From contig OY754468.1 of the NCBI GenBank assembly GCA_963575645.1, positions 13,764,001-13,828,000 on the forward strand: a stretch of DNA of 64,000 nucleotides. Reading direction: 5' to 3'. The notes beneath the pieces are model-generated. The model was not told where the DNA came from and made no database searches. It saw only the letters and a list, made by a program, of their open reading frames with translations. Origin of the DNA: Xanthostigma xanthostigma. Its lineage: Eukaryota > Arthropoda > Insecta > Raphidioptera > Raphidiidae. A program made the position numbers and the translations under genes. Positions within the stretch are counted from its first letter, which is position 1. Every line of letters starts with the position of its first letter. Positions 37,801-47,485 of the stretch are shown one piece after another.

Positions 37801-40800
37801 TGGCATTCAATTTTTCAAAATTTCGCGCACTAAAATGGCAATATATCGCGAACAGGTTGTCTGATCAGACCCGGTCAGGAACGAGCTTACGAGAATTCTT
37901 TTTCTCTACAACTTTTGTTGGGACATTTTTTCCCCCTATAATAATGACCGAGTTATGAGGTAAAAACGGATTTTCCGGAACTTTAAAGCGGCATATCCCC
38001 CGCCGCCCCCTCCGACATGCGGTCACAGACTATATCGAAATGTCGAGGAAGTTAGACTCTACAGTTTTCGTAGGAACATTTTTCGATTCGAGACACACCG
38101 GATTCAAGGCTTTTTTTCCCAATCCACTCAACTATAAGGTTTAAAAAGGAATTTACAACAAATAAATATGATAATATTAAATTTCAACTCAGTGTTAATA
38201 AATAAGATTGCCGTTTCTAAATAAAATTGAACCTCCTTTAAAAAAGCTACTAAAGAGATTAAATAATAACACACAGACTGCTGTACATTTTCGAAATATT
38301 CAGTGGCTTCTTTTGATAAGTTCACACAGAATAAATCAATGCTGCTATGAATGAAGACTATATAAGCAACAATTCGAATACCACTTCCGGGAGTCGAACC
38401 CGAAATAGCCAGATTCGCGCTGGTTGGGTTAACAGTTACTTTATGGTGTGATTGCATAGACATTTATTTCCTTCCTATTGGGATTTTACTTCGACCATGC
38501 GCATTAATCAGCATTTAAGTAAACTATCCTATGCGATGCGTCCGATATTGCGCGCTACATATTTTTGAAAATATGTATTGTTTACTATTATGGAAGTTAC
38601 TCACTTCATATAAAAATCTCAGAAGAAGCACGATATGTGTTGTGCAGTACCTAATTATGTTTAGTAGATCAGGTGTAAATGTTGATATCAAATTATTAAA
38701 TTGAAAAGTGACAACTTTCAGCTGATTGTACACCGTTGATTTCATGGGGTTTCTCTTTGAAATTTGACGTTTGTATGCAGCAAGCAACAAAGTTAACCTT
38801 ATCACTATAGCTTGCATCAATGGTTTGGCAACATTTTACAATGTGACCAGTACTCGCGACTTTTTTCCCTTCAATATAATTTCGCTTTGAAGGTTTATCC
38901 TCCCAACGACATTTTTCTTCCTCGGAAAAATATATTTTAAATAAAAGAAGCCTCATATACTGCCAATGCAAAGGCTTCGCATAGGACGGCCTTATTGAAT
39001 ATTTTGAAATGGGCTCCGCTTCCAGGTAAAATCCCAATAGCACTTGTAAACTTGTTCTGATTCGTCTTCATGCGAAAGAAAATAATTACAATGCAAATAA
39101 TGAATTTTTGAATATGTACCAGTAACTGCAAATTTTGAAGAACAATATGTCGTGGCTCCAGCAGCACCAAATTTTCCTAGTGCAGATGCTGTTGCAGCGA
39201 TATGGCCTTTATTTCGTTTTATCATGTCTGGTAGGAACGCCTTGACCATCTGTAATTATAATTCGTCAAAATAAATGATAGTTACTCAAGTGATCGTACG
39301 ACACAGATTTTGTAACACACAGAAAACATCCAATTTTAATGTAATACATCGATGCTTCTATGTATGCTTAAAATTATTACGACGTCTATAGTAATTATTC
39401 AGGAATTTTGAAATTTTTGTAAATTTAATATAATCTTCTCTGCATCATCGGGTACCTACTATTGAGATCATGATTCGAATACTGGGTTTTTGGTACGACT
39501 TTCAACGCTAAAGTACTTTCAGCAATAAATAATTATTACGGAAACCATGCTAAATCTACTTTAAAAAAAACGAGCAAAACGAGTTATTATTGAATATAAT
39601 ACTCAGATTGACTTTCTTAAATGGAGCGCGTTATGTGACTGAGCGGTTTAGTGCGCCTACCTTGCGAGTAGGTACAAGGTAACTGGTGCAACCCCTGACA
39701 ATGCCATTATTGCTTTTTTTTAAATAAAAAATTTAAAAATTGAAATTTTGTTTGTTTTATTACAACGTTTTTGAAGTTCTTTTAAATTTTATTGGAAGCG
39801 TGGTTTGAACTTCTAGTCCGAGGAAGCTATTCTGACTGTTTTGGCGATGATGTCCATACGGCTGTACTTATGTGTGTGTGTGTGTGTTTTGGTGTGTGTG
39901 TGTGTATGTATAATTGTAAACCTCTTATTAATTTTGAACGGAGTGTCCGGTTGAAACGCGGTTTACGGCATCTGACGTAACCTTGCGGAACTTAGATTTT
40001 CTGAAAATTTGGAATGATTCGGCCCAATAAATTTTGAGTAATCTCAAAAATACAAGTTTCCAAATGTTTTTAGAAATTTATTTTTTTGGAATATTTTCTA
40101 AACTACTAAATCGATTAATTTCAAAATCTAATCAGATCTTCTCCTTAATAAACTGCGTCAATTTTCGTAAACCGCATCAAAATCGGTTCATTTGTTCACG
40201 AGATATCGTGAACGAGAAACTAATAAAAACGTTTTTTTTTAATTACTCGTAAATTTTTTATCAGATCGATTTTTTTGTAATAAATTACTTTCTTAGGTTA
40301 AAAAAACTACGTCAAACGCCGCAATCCGCATCAAAATCGATTCATTTCTTCACGAGATATCGTGCACGGGATATCAGTGAAAACGTGTTTTTTTTTATTA
40401 CTCGTAAAATTCTTATCAGATCGATGTTTTGTGGTAGTTTACTTTCTTAGGTAAAAAAAAACTGCGTCGATCGCCGAAAACCGCATCAAAATCGGCTCAT
40501 TTGTTCACGAGATATCGTGAACGTAAAATTCGTAAGGAAGTGTTTTTTTTTTTTGAGCTCGAAGAACTAAAAAATTATTTTATATATGAAGGGTACCTAC
40601 ACGGGAAAAAGGCGATTTGTCAGTAAAAATTCGATTGTAGCCAAAAGTCGTACCTTTCTTTTGGTGTATTCATTTTAGACAAGAATACGCTAGGTCAAAA
40701 GTTATAAGCGTTGAAAGAAATGCATCAGCAAGTAAATGGTACGATCTTAAACACTTCAAAATGGTCTCCTGCACAATTTAGATTTTTTGACAAACCGCCT

Positions 40801-43800
40801 TCTTCCCGTGTACCCTTCATATTTTTGAGCGTTTTGAACTCTAAAATAACGGGAAGTTTCAGGGATGGCCTGCAGGTCAAACTTCTTTTCAAATTTTTTT
40901 AAGTTGGACTGGTCCTGCGGCTCAATTGGCTGATATTGTTTTATTAATATTAGCTTAGAAAAAAGTCTTCTGTGAAGTTTCTAAACAACTCATTTTCTAC
41001 TTGTTCCGTGACTGATACACTGCATACAAAACAATTTAATATGCTGACCTTCAACTGACAATATAATTACGTTGTTATGCAAAAAAACACCTGTGGTGAG
41101 TAGGTACGATTAGTGAAATACAAAGTATGATTAATTAATAATGAAAATAATCATAACAATGAAATGATATAAAAAGATTTGACAGCTAGGAAAAAACGCT
41201 TGTAATTATTGGCGCGATGTATAAAATATTTTTAATTTCTTAGTTCTTTTCTACTAGCAACCAACTAAAATTTAGGAGAATAAAACATTAATACGCTATT
41301 TTTTTAGGCAATATATTTTCTTTTAGTTCAACATTTTTGAAAAATTATATTTTTGCCTATGTGATTTTGAGAATATATCTTAAGGTCCGCTAAACTGAGT
41401 TACCAAAGTATCAATAATTTGGAATACAACATACGTAACAAAAATAAAATAATTCTAAACTGAGGGTTCGGATTATAGTTACTTTATTTTAGAGTAAAAT
41501 ATAAAAGTTTACAGTTGAATCACAAAATTACGAAAATGATAAACTTGATTAAAATTAATTCATTTTTAGGATCCGTACCTCAAAAGAAACCCTTATATGA
41601 TCACTTTGTAGTCTGTCTGTCTATCTGTCAAGACTCTTAGGAATCAAAACCTATAGAATATTTCCCGATGACCTAGAATCCTGAAATTTGCCAAGAAGCA
41701 ATGTCTTATAGCACAATTGAAGGAAAAAATCCGAAAAGCGTAAATTTGTAGTTACATCACAAAAAAATAATAATGTTTTTAAACCCCAACATGCTACGCA
41801 CAGTAACAGTTCTAATACAAAACAAGCGTCCGCTACCGGTGCGTTTATACAGCACAATATGAGAACTCTTGCATACAACAAGGTCGACAACTAGGCTGTC
41901 AGTAGTGCATCTGAACTCATTGCAATTACACGCTTAGTTGGCAAACTGACCGCGAACTTTGTCGATGTATGGGGACAACAGTTTTCCAACGGCTAAGCGG
42001 AAAAAATGTTCGAGACTCGATTCCCACGATGGACGAACTGTTTACATACCTGCAAGCTTGTACGGAACTCTCGGTGCGCGAGTCCGACCCGCACTTGACC
42101 GTTTTTTCAGTGGTCTGTTAAAATCATTTATAGCAATTTTTGCATGTTGCATACAAGGGTATCGTTTTGCTTGTGCGCTTCGTTCCAGAGAAACATATTC
42201 TTAAAAATATTTTACACTCACCCAAAACTGGGACATAAGATTTACGTCAATGGTTTTCTTTACATCATTTTCAGAGAATTCCACAATTTTACCGGCCATT
42301 CCGACACCTGCATTGCTAATTAAAATGTCGACATGTTCGAATTTTTCGTACACAGTCTTCGCCAACTCTTGAACATTTGAATATTTCGAGACGTCACAAG
42401 TAAATGCCTCGACCTTAATAGTACGATTTATTTTTGCAACATCTTCTTTGGTTTTATCGTTTGCGTCGGTGTTAACGTCAACACAAATTATGTTACTTCC
42501 TTCTCTTGCTAACGCAAGGCACAGTTCGCGGCCAATACCACTACCTGCACCGGTTACCTAAAATATTTATAAAGTTTATAGTACATACATAATATTATTA
42601 GCTGACGGTTATTCAACAAGCTTTATATTTTCTTCAGTCATTCTCCCATACCTGCCGTACATGAGAAGAAGACTAAATAGTTCGATCGGTATGAAAAGAG
42701 TATAGAAATGATCGAGTTTAAGGATCCTATTAGACTAGACCGCCGGGCGACGCAACCAGCTGCGCCACAGGTGACTCAGTTGACTACACGTGTAGAGCAA
42801 CCGATGGCGCATCCAGTCACTCGTTGTTCGGTCCTATGGTAGTTCTCGCCAGCCTATCAGTCTGTTTTCTGTTTTCCTCGCACTTTTTTCTGTGCACTGT
42901 TTTATTTACACCAATAATATTGTGTACTTCAATATGTCTAGTGAACTGCAGATTGTCACTGTGAAAAGGAGTGGAAGTAAAGGTGTACACAAGACAAAAG
43001 GGAAAAAAAAGAAGCAGGAAGAAGCTTTGAAAAAGTGCAAGAAGATATTGAACACAAAAGTGAATACCGATGATTTCATTTGTGCAGGTGAAACACAACC
43101 CGCAATTTGGGACGTCAGTTTTGAAGTTTATAGTAATAAGCAAGTAAAACCGAGTGGTGGTGAAACTGGTGGCACCGCCTGGCAGCTCAGTGTAATAGGT
43201 TTGGTATGATACAATGTCCCGCCACGACTCTCCGCCACCTGTAGCTACCAAAGTGGTCGCGAGGCACGGCAGTCTATAAGCAGCCAGTTTGGGCGACGCC
43301 ATCGACTGCTCTAATCTCTTCGTAACAATCAATAATGACAAGCAGCGTCACCGGTATCGCGAGTGGTTGCGCCCTTTAGTGGCTAAGGACGTGACAAAGG
43401 TAACGTTCTGTTGCCTGTCTGAATGCTAAAACCACATCAAGGCATGTCTGTTGTGCTAAATATGTACTTAGAATACCATCATTAACATTATATATATGCG
43501 GAATGATTTTCAAGTTGATTCTCTTACCATTCCAACCAACTAGTGGGAATGGTATTAGTTTAAGTCAAAATTCAGTTTTCATAATTTTACAATATTTTTT
43601 CGCTTTGAGATCCCCCGAATCCAAAAACATATTTTTGGAAACACTCTTTTTAATTTTATTTAACTTTGAGGTCGCTCCTGGCGTTTTTTTATGTCACTAT
43701 GGAAATATGTTATGTCATTATCAAGTATTCACAGAAATTGTTCGAAGTTGTCTCTGTTTTGTTGACCCAAAGATGCGTGCGTCGTAGCCATGCTTCTGTA

Positions 43801-45659
43801 TATACCCAGATACTTGCTAATGATATAACATATTTTCATAGTGACATAAAAAAACGCCAAAATTAAATAAAATTTAAAAAACTTAAACTTTGAAAGACTA
43901 TTTCTCTTATTTTTGAGTTTTGAAAAAAAGTGACTTGAAATATTTGTTCGTCTATTTGTTTCTACACGCTGTTAAAATAAAGAATCAACTTAAAAATCAC
44001 TCTGCAGCTTTGCTGCAATAACATAACTCATCTATTTTTTTGGCATTTGCAAAATATCTGCCATTACTTTGGAACTGCCATGATTGTCTGCCAATGTTAT
44101 ATTTCAATAAAAATAATTAAATATTTTAAGATATCAAAGCGACAGACTTACTGCCTTAATGTTTCACTTGGTAATTTTTTTACACTTTTCATGTCAGAGG
44201 AACTCTAAAGGAACCGCCGGGCGAACTAATGAGTCTCCATCTCGTGTACGACAGGTATAGGAGAATGACTGAAGAACCTATAAAGCTTGCTGAATAGCCG
44301 TGAGTCTGCTGGTCACTGGTTTTGAGCTATATGTGTGCTTCACCTTGTTGCTATAAATAATTAATTAAGCTGACAGTGACCTTGCATTATGACGGGTAAG
44401 CACACAATGATCATTTTGTTGGCATAGGAACAACCTGAGTTCATTGTCAAACTTTTTGTAATCTAGACTAAAAACTTGTTTTGACCTTCAACAAATCGAA
44501 AACGACGACTTCTTTCCTTTTGATTTTTTTACCGAAATACTAACAAAAACAAAACGATATATTATATGGCTGGTAAACTTAATTTTAGATTACTAATGCA
44601 AACATTTTTGTTCTGTTTTTTCAGAAATAAAATTTCGTAAAAGTATCTTATAGAATATAGAGTAAGATCCCAGAGCCGCCAGAAACAACCTATTTTTAAA
44701 TAAATGAAACCTTACGTTTTGAGTAGTGTTTTATGTACTTAGAACGCTTGGCGTACCTCCATCATTGAGTCTGTGACAAATGTACAGGTACCAGGAGAGA
44801 AAGGTGAGTAAAAATAAGAGTCACTTAATTTAAATTTTAATGGCTAATATTTATATAGGTATGTTTTGTAAAATATCACTATAAATTAGTATCCAGTATC
44901 GCCAGTCACTTTCCGCTGACCACAACTTCTGACAGACGCTTTAAAGCTCAGAGAAAAATTAATGAACTTCACTTATTTTTAAATGCTTGATTTTTATTTA
45001 TGTTATTCAGACAACTATTACAAAATTATATTTCAACAGCCAGACAAATTGTAATGACCAAACATCCTCCCAGACGTAAAAAATAGTCATAAAGCTCTCG
45101 CGCTCATACTAACAGCTGACTATTTTTTACGTCTGGGGGGATGTTTGGTCATTACAATTTGTCTGGCTGTTGAAATATAATTTTGTAGTAGGTAGTTGTC
45201 TGAATAACATAAATAAAAATCAAGCATTTAAAAATAAGTGAAGTTCATTAATTTTTCTCTGAGCTTTAAAGCGTCTGTCAGAAGTTGTGGTCAGCGGAAA
45301 GTGACTGGCGATACTGGATACTAATTTATAGTGATATTTTACAAAACATATATAAATATCAGCCATTTAAATTTAAATTAAGTGACTCTTATTTTTACTC
45401 ACCTTTCTCACCTGGTACCTGTACGAATCCCGAATGAAAAAATATAATAGTTCACGCTGATGTTGAGCGTTTATAATTTACAATTCATTGAATAGGGCAA
45501 ATTGTGTTTCAAAATAGCAACAATACTTACTAAAATGTTCAGTCCTGAAAGCGATTTTCCAAATAATTTTACAGACAACACTAATTTATAAAATATTATC
45601 AGAATAACTAATATTATAAACGCACATACTGTGCAAAGCACTACGTCCCAAGTATTCAT
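31807..45659 (-). CDS. SDR16C-type membrane short-chain dehydrogenase/reductase (retinol / 17-beta-hydroxysteroid dehydrogenase-like), 5 coding exons
   Basis: Five exons on the minus strand join in frame: 45659-45531, 42557-42222, 39249-39120, 36044-35918 and 32020-31807. All introns are GT-AG and phases match (0, 0, 1, 2), giving 311 residues plus TAG. Residues about 6-30 form one hydrophobic segment, a membrane anchor. The Rossmann motif TGAGSGIG is at 45-52, SNAG at 124-127, and the catalytic Asn149, Ser177, Tyr190 and Lys194 (YCSSK) are all present. FWMVKAFLPDM and KGHI are typical of SDR16C proteins. Known relatives are ER or lipid-droplet NAD(P)-dependent oxidoreductases acting on retinoids, steroids or lipids; the substrate here cannot be read from sequence. 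Length matches the family (about 300-310). SNAG replaces the more usual NNAG. The introns are rich in transposons, and a BEL element sits 120 bp upstream of the ATG in the same orientation. The family call is firm; the exact orthologue is not. Confidence 0.9.
32127..32311. mobile_element. 185-bp foldback MITE in SDR intron 4
   Basis: ATAATTCATTCGGTTCACTT on the left and AACTGAACCGAACGAATTAT on the right are ends of about 53-bp arms with central GGGT/ACCC and AAGTTTT motifs. It lies about 110 bp upstream of the splice acceptor of exon 5. Confidence 0.7.
32520..32960. repeat. imperfect internal duplication in intron 4
   Basis: The segment around 32680-32745 (AAACTTAGGGCTCTTGTG ... CTTCTATACGATGG) is repeated imperfectly at 32845-32910. 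The frame at 32673-32981 is not a recognisable protein. Confidence 0.4.
33000..33431 (+). repeat. repeat Y, copy 2 (left part)
   Basis: Opposite orientation to the 23.4-25.1 kb copy. At 33293-33312 it reads straight through the point where copy 1 holds element X, giving the unoccupied site. Part of it recurs at 43535-43645. Confidence 0.7.
33493..33685 (+). pseudogene. Penelope-like GIY-YIG nuclease C-terminal fragment
   Basis: ELKRRIYQHRMDCRN, then NKTALSSHYFDTGHKFLF and SEVQI, ending near RSEMCFI, matches the end of Penelope-like GIY-YIG domains: Arg-rich helix with H, then TALS-H-x-x-x-x-x-H-x-F and EM-x-x-I. The catalytic N-terminal half and RT are absent. Distinct in sequence from the 6.8-7.2 kb copy, so a second PLE family. 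Confidence 0.72.
33950..34201. repeat. foldback, about 95-bp arms, in intron 4
   Basis: The two arms contain TTGAACCGACTTCAAAATAT and its complement, plus TTATTTTTGGAGTCGG. A lone 64-bp spacer separates them. Confidence 0.75.
34517..34620 (+). repeat. repeat Y, copy 2 (right part)
   Basis: TTGAATACTAGTCATTACTT ... CGCGCGATATCC ... CAATTGGCTGG matches 23352-23490 inverted. Confidence 0.65.
34795..35470. mobile_element. foldback element with internal (AAT)n, intron 4
   Basis: The outer inverted pair GATTGTTCGATCATTATTGA (34825-34845) and complement (about 35430-35452) encloses an AAT microsatellite (34851-34888) and an inner foldback (35205-35425; CATAAATATTTTTAATTTAC and complement). The small frame at 35265-35501 is a by-product. 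Confidence 0.55.
34851..34888. repeat. (AAT)n microsatellite
   Basis: About a dozen AAT units. Confidence 0.95.
35918..36044 (-). CDS. SDR gene, coding exon 4 (substrate-loop region)
   Basis: After acceptor ATTTAAG the exon reads (G)FMESLYYELQFYYPESNIK and on to YPFSVETGLINSEAFDSW, then donor GTAAGT. GFMESL and Y-P-F-S-V-E-T-G match the segment after the active site in SDR16C proteins. The exon is 127 nt, too short to stand out as an open frame, and was found by splicing logic: phase 1 in, phase 2 out. Confidence 0.88.
36060..37000. other. intron 3 sequence, nothing recognised
   Basis: Locally GC-richer DNA at 36120-36310 (GGCAGGGGCAG, GCGGGAGGGTG) but no open frame with a motif. The frame at 36465-36773 is unrecognised. 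Confidence 0.4.
37005..38130. repeat. inverted pair of repeat R in SDR intron 3
   Basis: 37005-37500 is an inverted copy of 16460-16960; 37620-38130 is a direct copy. They face each other around about 120 bp. GGTTCTAATTGA and TCAATTAGAACC sit at the inner ends. Transcribed as intron, the pair could fold into a long hairpin. Confidence 0.75.
38380..38450 (-). repeat. tRNA-like B-box segment (SINE candidate)
   Basis: The minus strand has GGGTTCGACTCCCGG, a perfect T-loop/B box with a 4-bp T stem, preceded by GTTAACCCAACCAGCGCGAA. No complete tRNA fold is evident, so a tRNA-derived SINE head is more likely than a gene. Confidence 0.4.
39120..39249 (-). CDS. SDR gene, coding exon 3 (active site)
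   Basis: This exon encodes MVKAFLPDMIKRNKGHI and then the active site: Ser in TASALGKFG and the YCSSK motif, ending AVT plus one base of a Gly codon. The acceptor is ATTACAG and the donor is GTACAT. The in-frame extension toward 38992 is intronic read-through. Confidence 0.92.
39628..39712 (+). repeat. tRNA-derived SINE or tRNA pseudogene in SDR intron 2
   Basis: A D-arm-like GAGCGGTTTAGTGCG is followed by a perfect anticodon arm: CCTAC (39656-39660), loop CTTGCGA (anticodon position TGC), GTAGG (39668-39672). A degenerate B box GGTGCAACCCC comes next, then a T-rich tail. The acceptor stem is not evident, so it is not called a functional tRNA. Confidence 0.5.
39795..40560 (+). repeat. repeat Z, copy 2, with three ~154-bp internal units
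   Basis: A (GT)n tract (39871-39906) leads into GAACGGAGTGTCCGG and GGCATCTGACG. Three units follow, each with CCGCATCAAAATCG and TTCACGAGATATCGTG, at about 40149, 40305 and 40457. Confidence 0.8.
40587..40819. mobile_element. short TIR MITE in intron 2
   Basis: TGAAGGGTACCTACACGGGA at the left and TCCCGTGTACCCTTCA-type sequence at the right are inverted over about 35 bp. The site is within a TATA-rich flank. Confidence 0.65.
40830..42221. other. rest of intron 2 incl. lepidopteran-type repeat at 41570-41780
   Basis: 41570-41780 (GGATCCGTACCTCAAAAGAA ... GTCTGTCTGTCTATCTGTC ... GTTACATCACAAAAAAA) resembles a repeat very common in moths. Otherwise nothing is recognised. Confidence 0.4.
42222..42557 (-). 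CDS. SDR gene, coding exon 2 (cofactor-binding domain)
   Basis: This exon encodes 112 residues beginning VTGAGSGIGREL, after acceptor TTTTAG and before donor GTGAGT. It holds the glycine-rich dinucleotide loop, a CVDVN segment at the end of beta-2 (an Asp that often indicates NAD preference), TCDVS, DILISNAG and the catalytic Asn of DVNLMSQFW. It joins exons 1 and 3 in phase 0. Confidence 0.92.
42934..43209 (+). pseudogene. small basic ORF with MADF-like end, in the intron-1 transposon
   Basis: The ATG at 42934 opens a 91-residue frame. It has a Lys-rich stretch (KGVHKTKGKKKKQEEALKKC) and then FICAGETQPAIWDVSFEVYS...AWQL, reminiscent of the first helices of a MADF domain (x-R-P-x-L-W-D ... 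Y ... W), as found in accessory proteins of Harbinger-type transposons. Short and weakly conserved; may be a relic. The 174-codon open frame on the opposite strand is a shadow. Confidence 0.35.
43680..43855. repeat. small foldback, about 49-bp arms
   Basis: GGCGTTTTTTTATGTCACTA and its complement bracket about 80 bp. Confidence 0.8.
44780..45424. repeat. near-perfect giant palindrome in SDR intron 1
   Basis: Arms of about 300 bp (44780-45083 and 45116-45424) are nearly identical when inverted, with a loop of about 35 nt. Ends read GTACAGGTACCAGG / CCTGGTACCTGTAC. It lies about 105 bp downstream of the exon 1 donor. Confidence 0.85.
45531..45659 (-). CDS. SDR gene, coding exon 1 (membrane anchor)
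   Basis: This exon encodes 43 residues, from MNTWDVVLCTV to LSGLNIL, and is mostly a hydrophobic anchor. The ATG is at 45659-45657 and the donor GTAAGT follows at 45530. A 3'-splice-like tract (TTTTGTTTTAGTTGCAG) ends at 45700, 40 nt before the ATG. A non-coding first exon may therefore exist further upstream, beyond the BEL insertion. Confidence 0.85.
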
Positions 45660-45779
45660 ATTTTTTATTTTAATTCCTTATTTCATCAAATAATTTTTGC
45701 TGCAACTAAAACAAAATGATCTAGTATTATTATTCTGGGTTGAAGAACACATTGTCAGAAGATCTGTTTTAACAATAAC

Positions 45780-46043
45780 TGTTTTATGTTGAATAGTATT
45801 TTGTTTTAATTGAAAGATTGAAAGTAAATATAACACATTCGATATTAATTATAATAAATTGATTTAAGTATTTTAGAATACGACAAAAAATATAGAAAAA
45901 ATGTCTTTTATTGTGCATGTACGTGCTTTCTTGTTGAATGTTACGTTCACACTGTGCACTGCCTGGTTTGTCAAGCGTGCGTGTAGCGACGCGCGCACCC
46001 TGTCATGCGCACGGTGATGGCGCGCTATTTTGAATCATCAACA
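45780..46043 (-). repeat. BEL 3' LTR, adjacent to the SDR gene 5' end
   Basis: 264 bp, identical to the partner LTR by eye. It carries AATAAA (complement of 45907-45912), so element transcripts probably end here. It is oriented toward the SDR start codon, 120 bp away. Confidence 0.93.
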
Positions 46044-47485
46044 TCCCGCCCGCCTTGAAAGCTGGAGCTTTCAACGATTGGTGGTGGATCTTCCAAAGGA
46101 AGTGGACAGATCTTGTTGATGGGTCTCTTGAAGATACCCGTAGCTGTCTTGACTTGGACGACTCGTACACGATTATCGGGGCCCGGATACTGGTCGATGA
46201 TACGGCCGAGGGTCCAGTTGATTGGTATCGAGTTGTCGTCTCGGAGCAATACCATCTCGCCCACTTGTAGGTTCGGACTGGCCTTTTGCCATTTGACGCG
46301 GTGCTGGAGTTGATTTAAATATTCAAGGCTCCACCGCTTCCAAAAATGTTGAAACAGTTGTTGTGTGCGCTGCCATCTTGACAGGCGATTACAGCGTAAG
46401 TCGCTCAGATCAGGTTCAATTATTGCTGTGGGCGGTTCGCCAATCAGGAAATGACCTGGTGTGAGGACGGTTAGATCATCGGGATCATTGGACAAAGGGG
46501 TTAGTGGCCTCGAATTAAGGCAAGCTTCAACTTGGCACAAAATTGTGTGCATTTCTTCGTATGTCAGTAGTGCATTACCGACGACCTTTTTTAAGTGAGT
46601 TTTACATGATTTAACGGCAGCCTCCCAAAGACCTCCAAAGTTGGGACTTCGGGGAGGTATGAAATGCCATGTTATAGCCGTGTTTGCCAAATATGACGCT
46701 ACCTGTTCGTTACGCATTTGACCTTTTACAAGTTGTAGCATTTTCGCGATTTCTTTATTTGTTCCGGCAAAATTGGTCGCGTTGTCGGAGTAAATGTTTG
46801 CGCACTGACCGCGCCGCGAGATGAATCTTTTGAGTGTGTTTATCAATTGTTTTAAAACGCCATGATGTGGCAAGTATGAATGAGGGGTGGCGAGGTTGTC
46901 GCCTTCATCGATTAGTTCCATGTGACGTAATGACAGATATTCGTCCATGAACTTCATGTACTCTTGTTTGAGTTTCGGATTGGATTCTAGACGTTTCTCC
47001 AAATTGAGAAATCTTCGCAACGCGATTGATCGAGACTCTCCTAACTGATCATGAGAACCGTTAAATGGGAGCTTTACAATGAACCTGCCGGATGGGTCGC
47101 GACAATAGTTGTCCATAAAATGTTGTTCGCATTTTTGTTCTTGTAGAGTCCAGGGTGACTCGTTTGCATTGTTTTCCAGTTCCCAAAACTGGGCTAAGTG
47201 CTGATTCAATGAATCGAATGATGATGATGAAATACATAAGTGTGACGTATGATTTGACGTCCCGGTTATCACCCACCCGAATTGGGTGTTCCAGGCTGTT
47301 AATGTGTTTGATATTTTTTTGTGTTCGCTACACAAGACTTCCCAGAAGATATCCGATCCTAACAAAATATCGATCTTGTCGGGGATGTTGAATCGAGGGT
47401 CCGCCAGCTTGCCCGATGGCAAGTCAAGCCCTTCCCTATCCAATTTAAGTGCTGGCAAATACTGCGTTATCTTGTGTAAAACTAA
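46025..47485 (-). pseudogene. BEL protease remainder joined to integrase C-terminal half (RT and RNase H deleted)
   Basis: Continuing the gag frame after the TGA, the translation has ILLGSDIF (end of protease), the A17 linker, and the start of the RT region (YLPHHGVLK). It then passes directly into integrase at LKRFISRRGQCANIYSDN. The second catalytic Asp (SDN) and the Glu region (NFGGLWEAAVKSCK) of the integrase DDE are present; the first Asp, the zinc-binding part and the RT active site are gone. The C-terminal domain (GEMVLLRDD, LGRI) ends at a stop beside the polypurine tract. The junction keeps the frame for about 480 codons without an ATG start. It could only be expressed as part of a gag fusion, which the TGA blocks. 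Confidence 0.85.

Larger units (their letters stand above)
42607..44307. mobile_element. 1.7-kb TIR transposon in SDR intron 1
   Basis: The left end CTGACGGTTATTCAACAAGC...CTTCAGTCATTCTCCCATAC and right end (rc) CTCACGGCTATTCAGCAAGC...CTTCAGTCATTCTCCTATAC are inverted over about 70 bp. Inside are a small plus-strand ORF (42934-43209), repeat Y-like sequence (43535-43645) and a small foldback (43680-43855). TSD unclear. Confidence 0.55.

Noticed and set aside
38992..39119. Extension of exon 3 frame past the donor site
   Set aside because: The sequence loses SDR similarity exactly at a GTACAT donor, and exon 4 restores it in phase.
39628..39712. Functional tRNA-Ala gene
   Set aside because: The anticodon arm is perfect, but the B box is degenerate and no acceptor stem is evident; SINE head preferred.
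42817..43341. 174-codon minus-strand frame in SDR intron 1
   Set aside because: Antisense to the MADF-like ORF. No recognisable domain, hydrophobic runs reflect the complementary Lys-rich stretch, and it is not part of the SDR splice chain.
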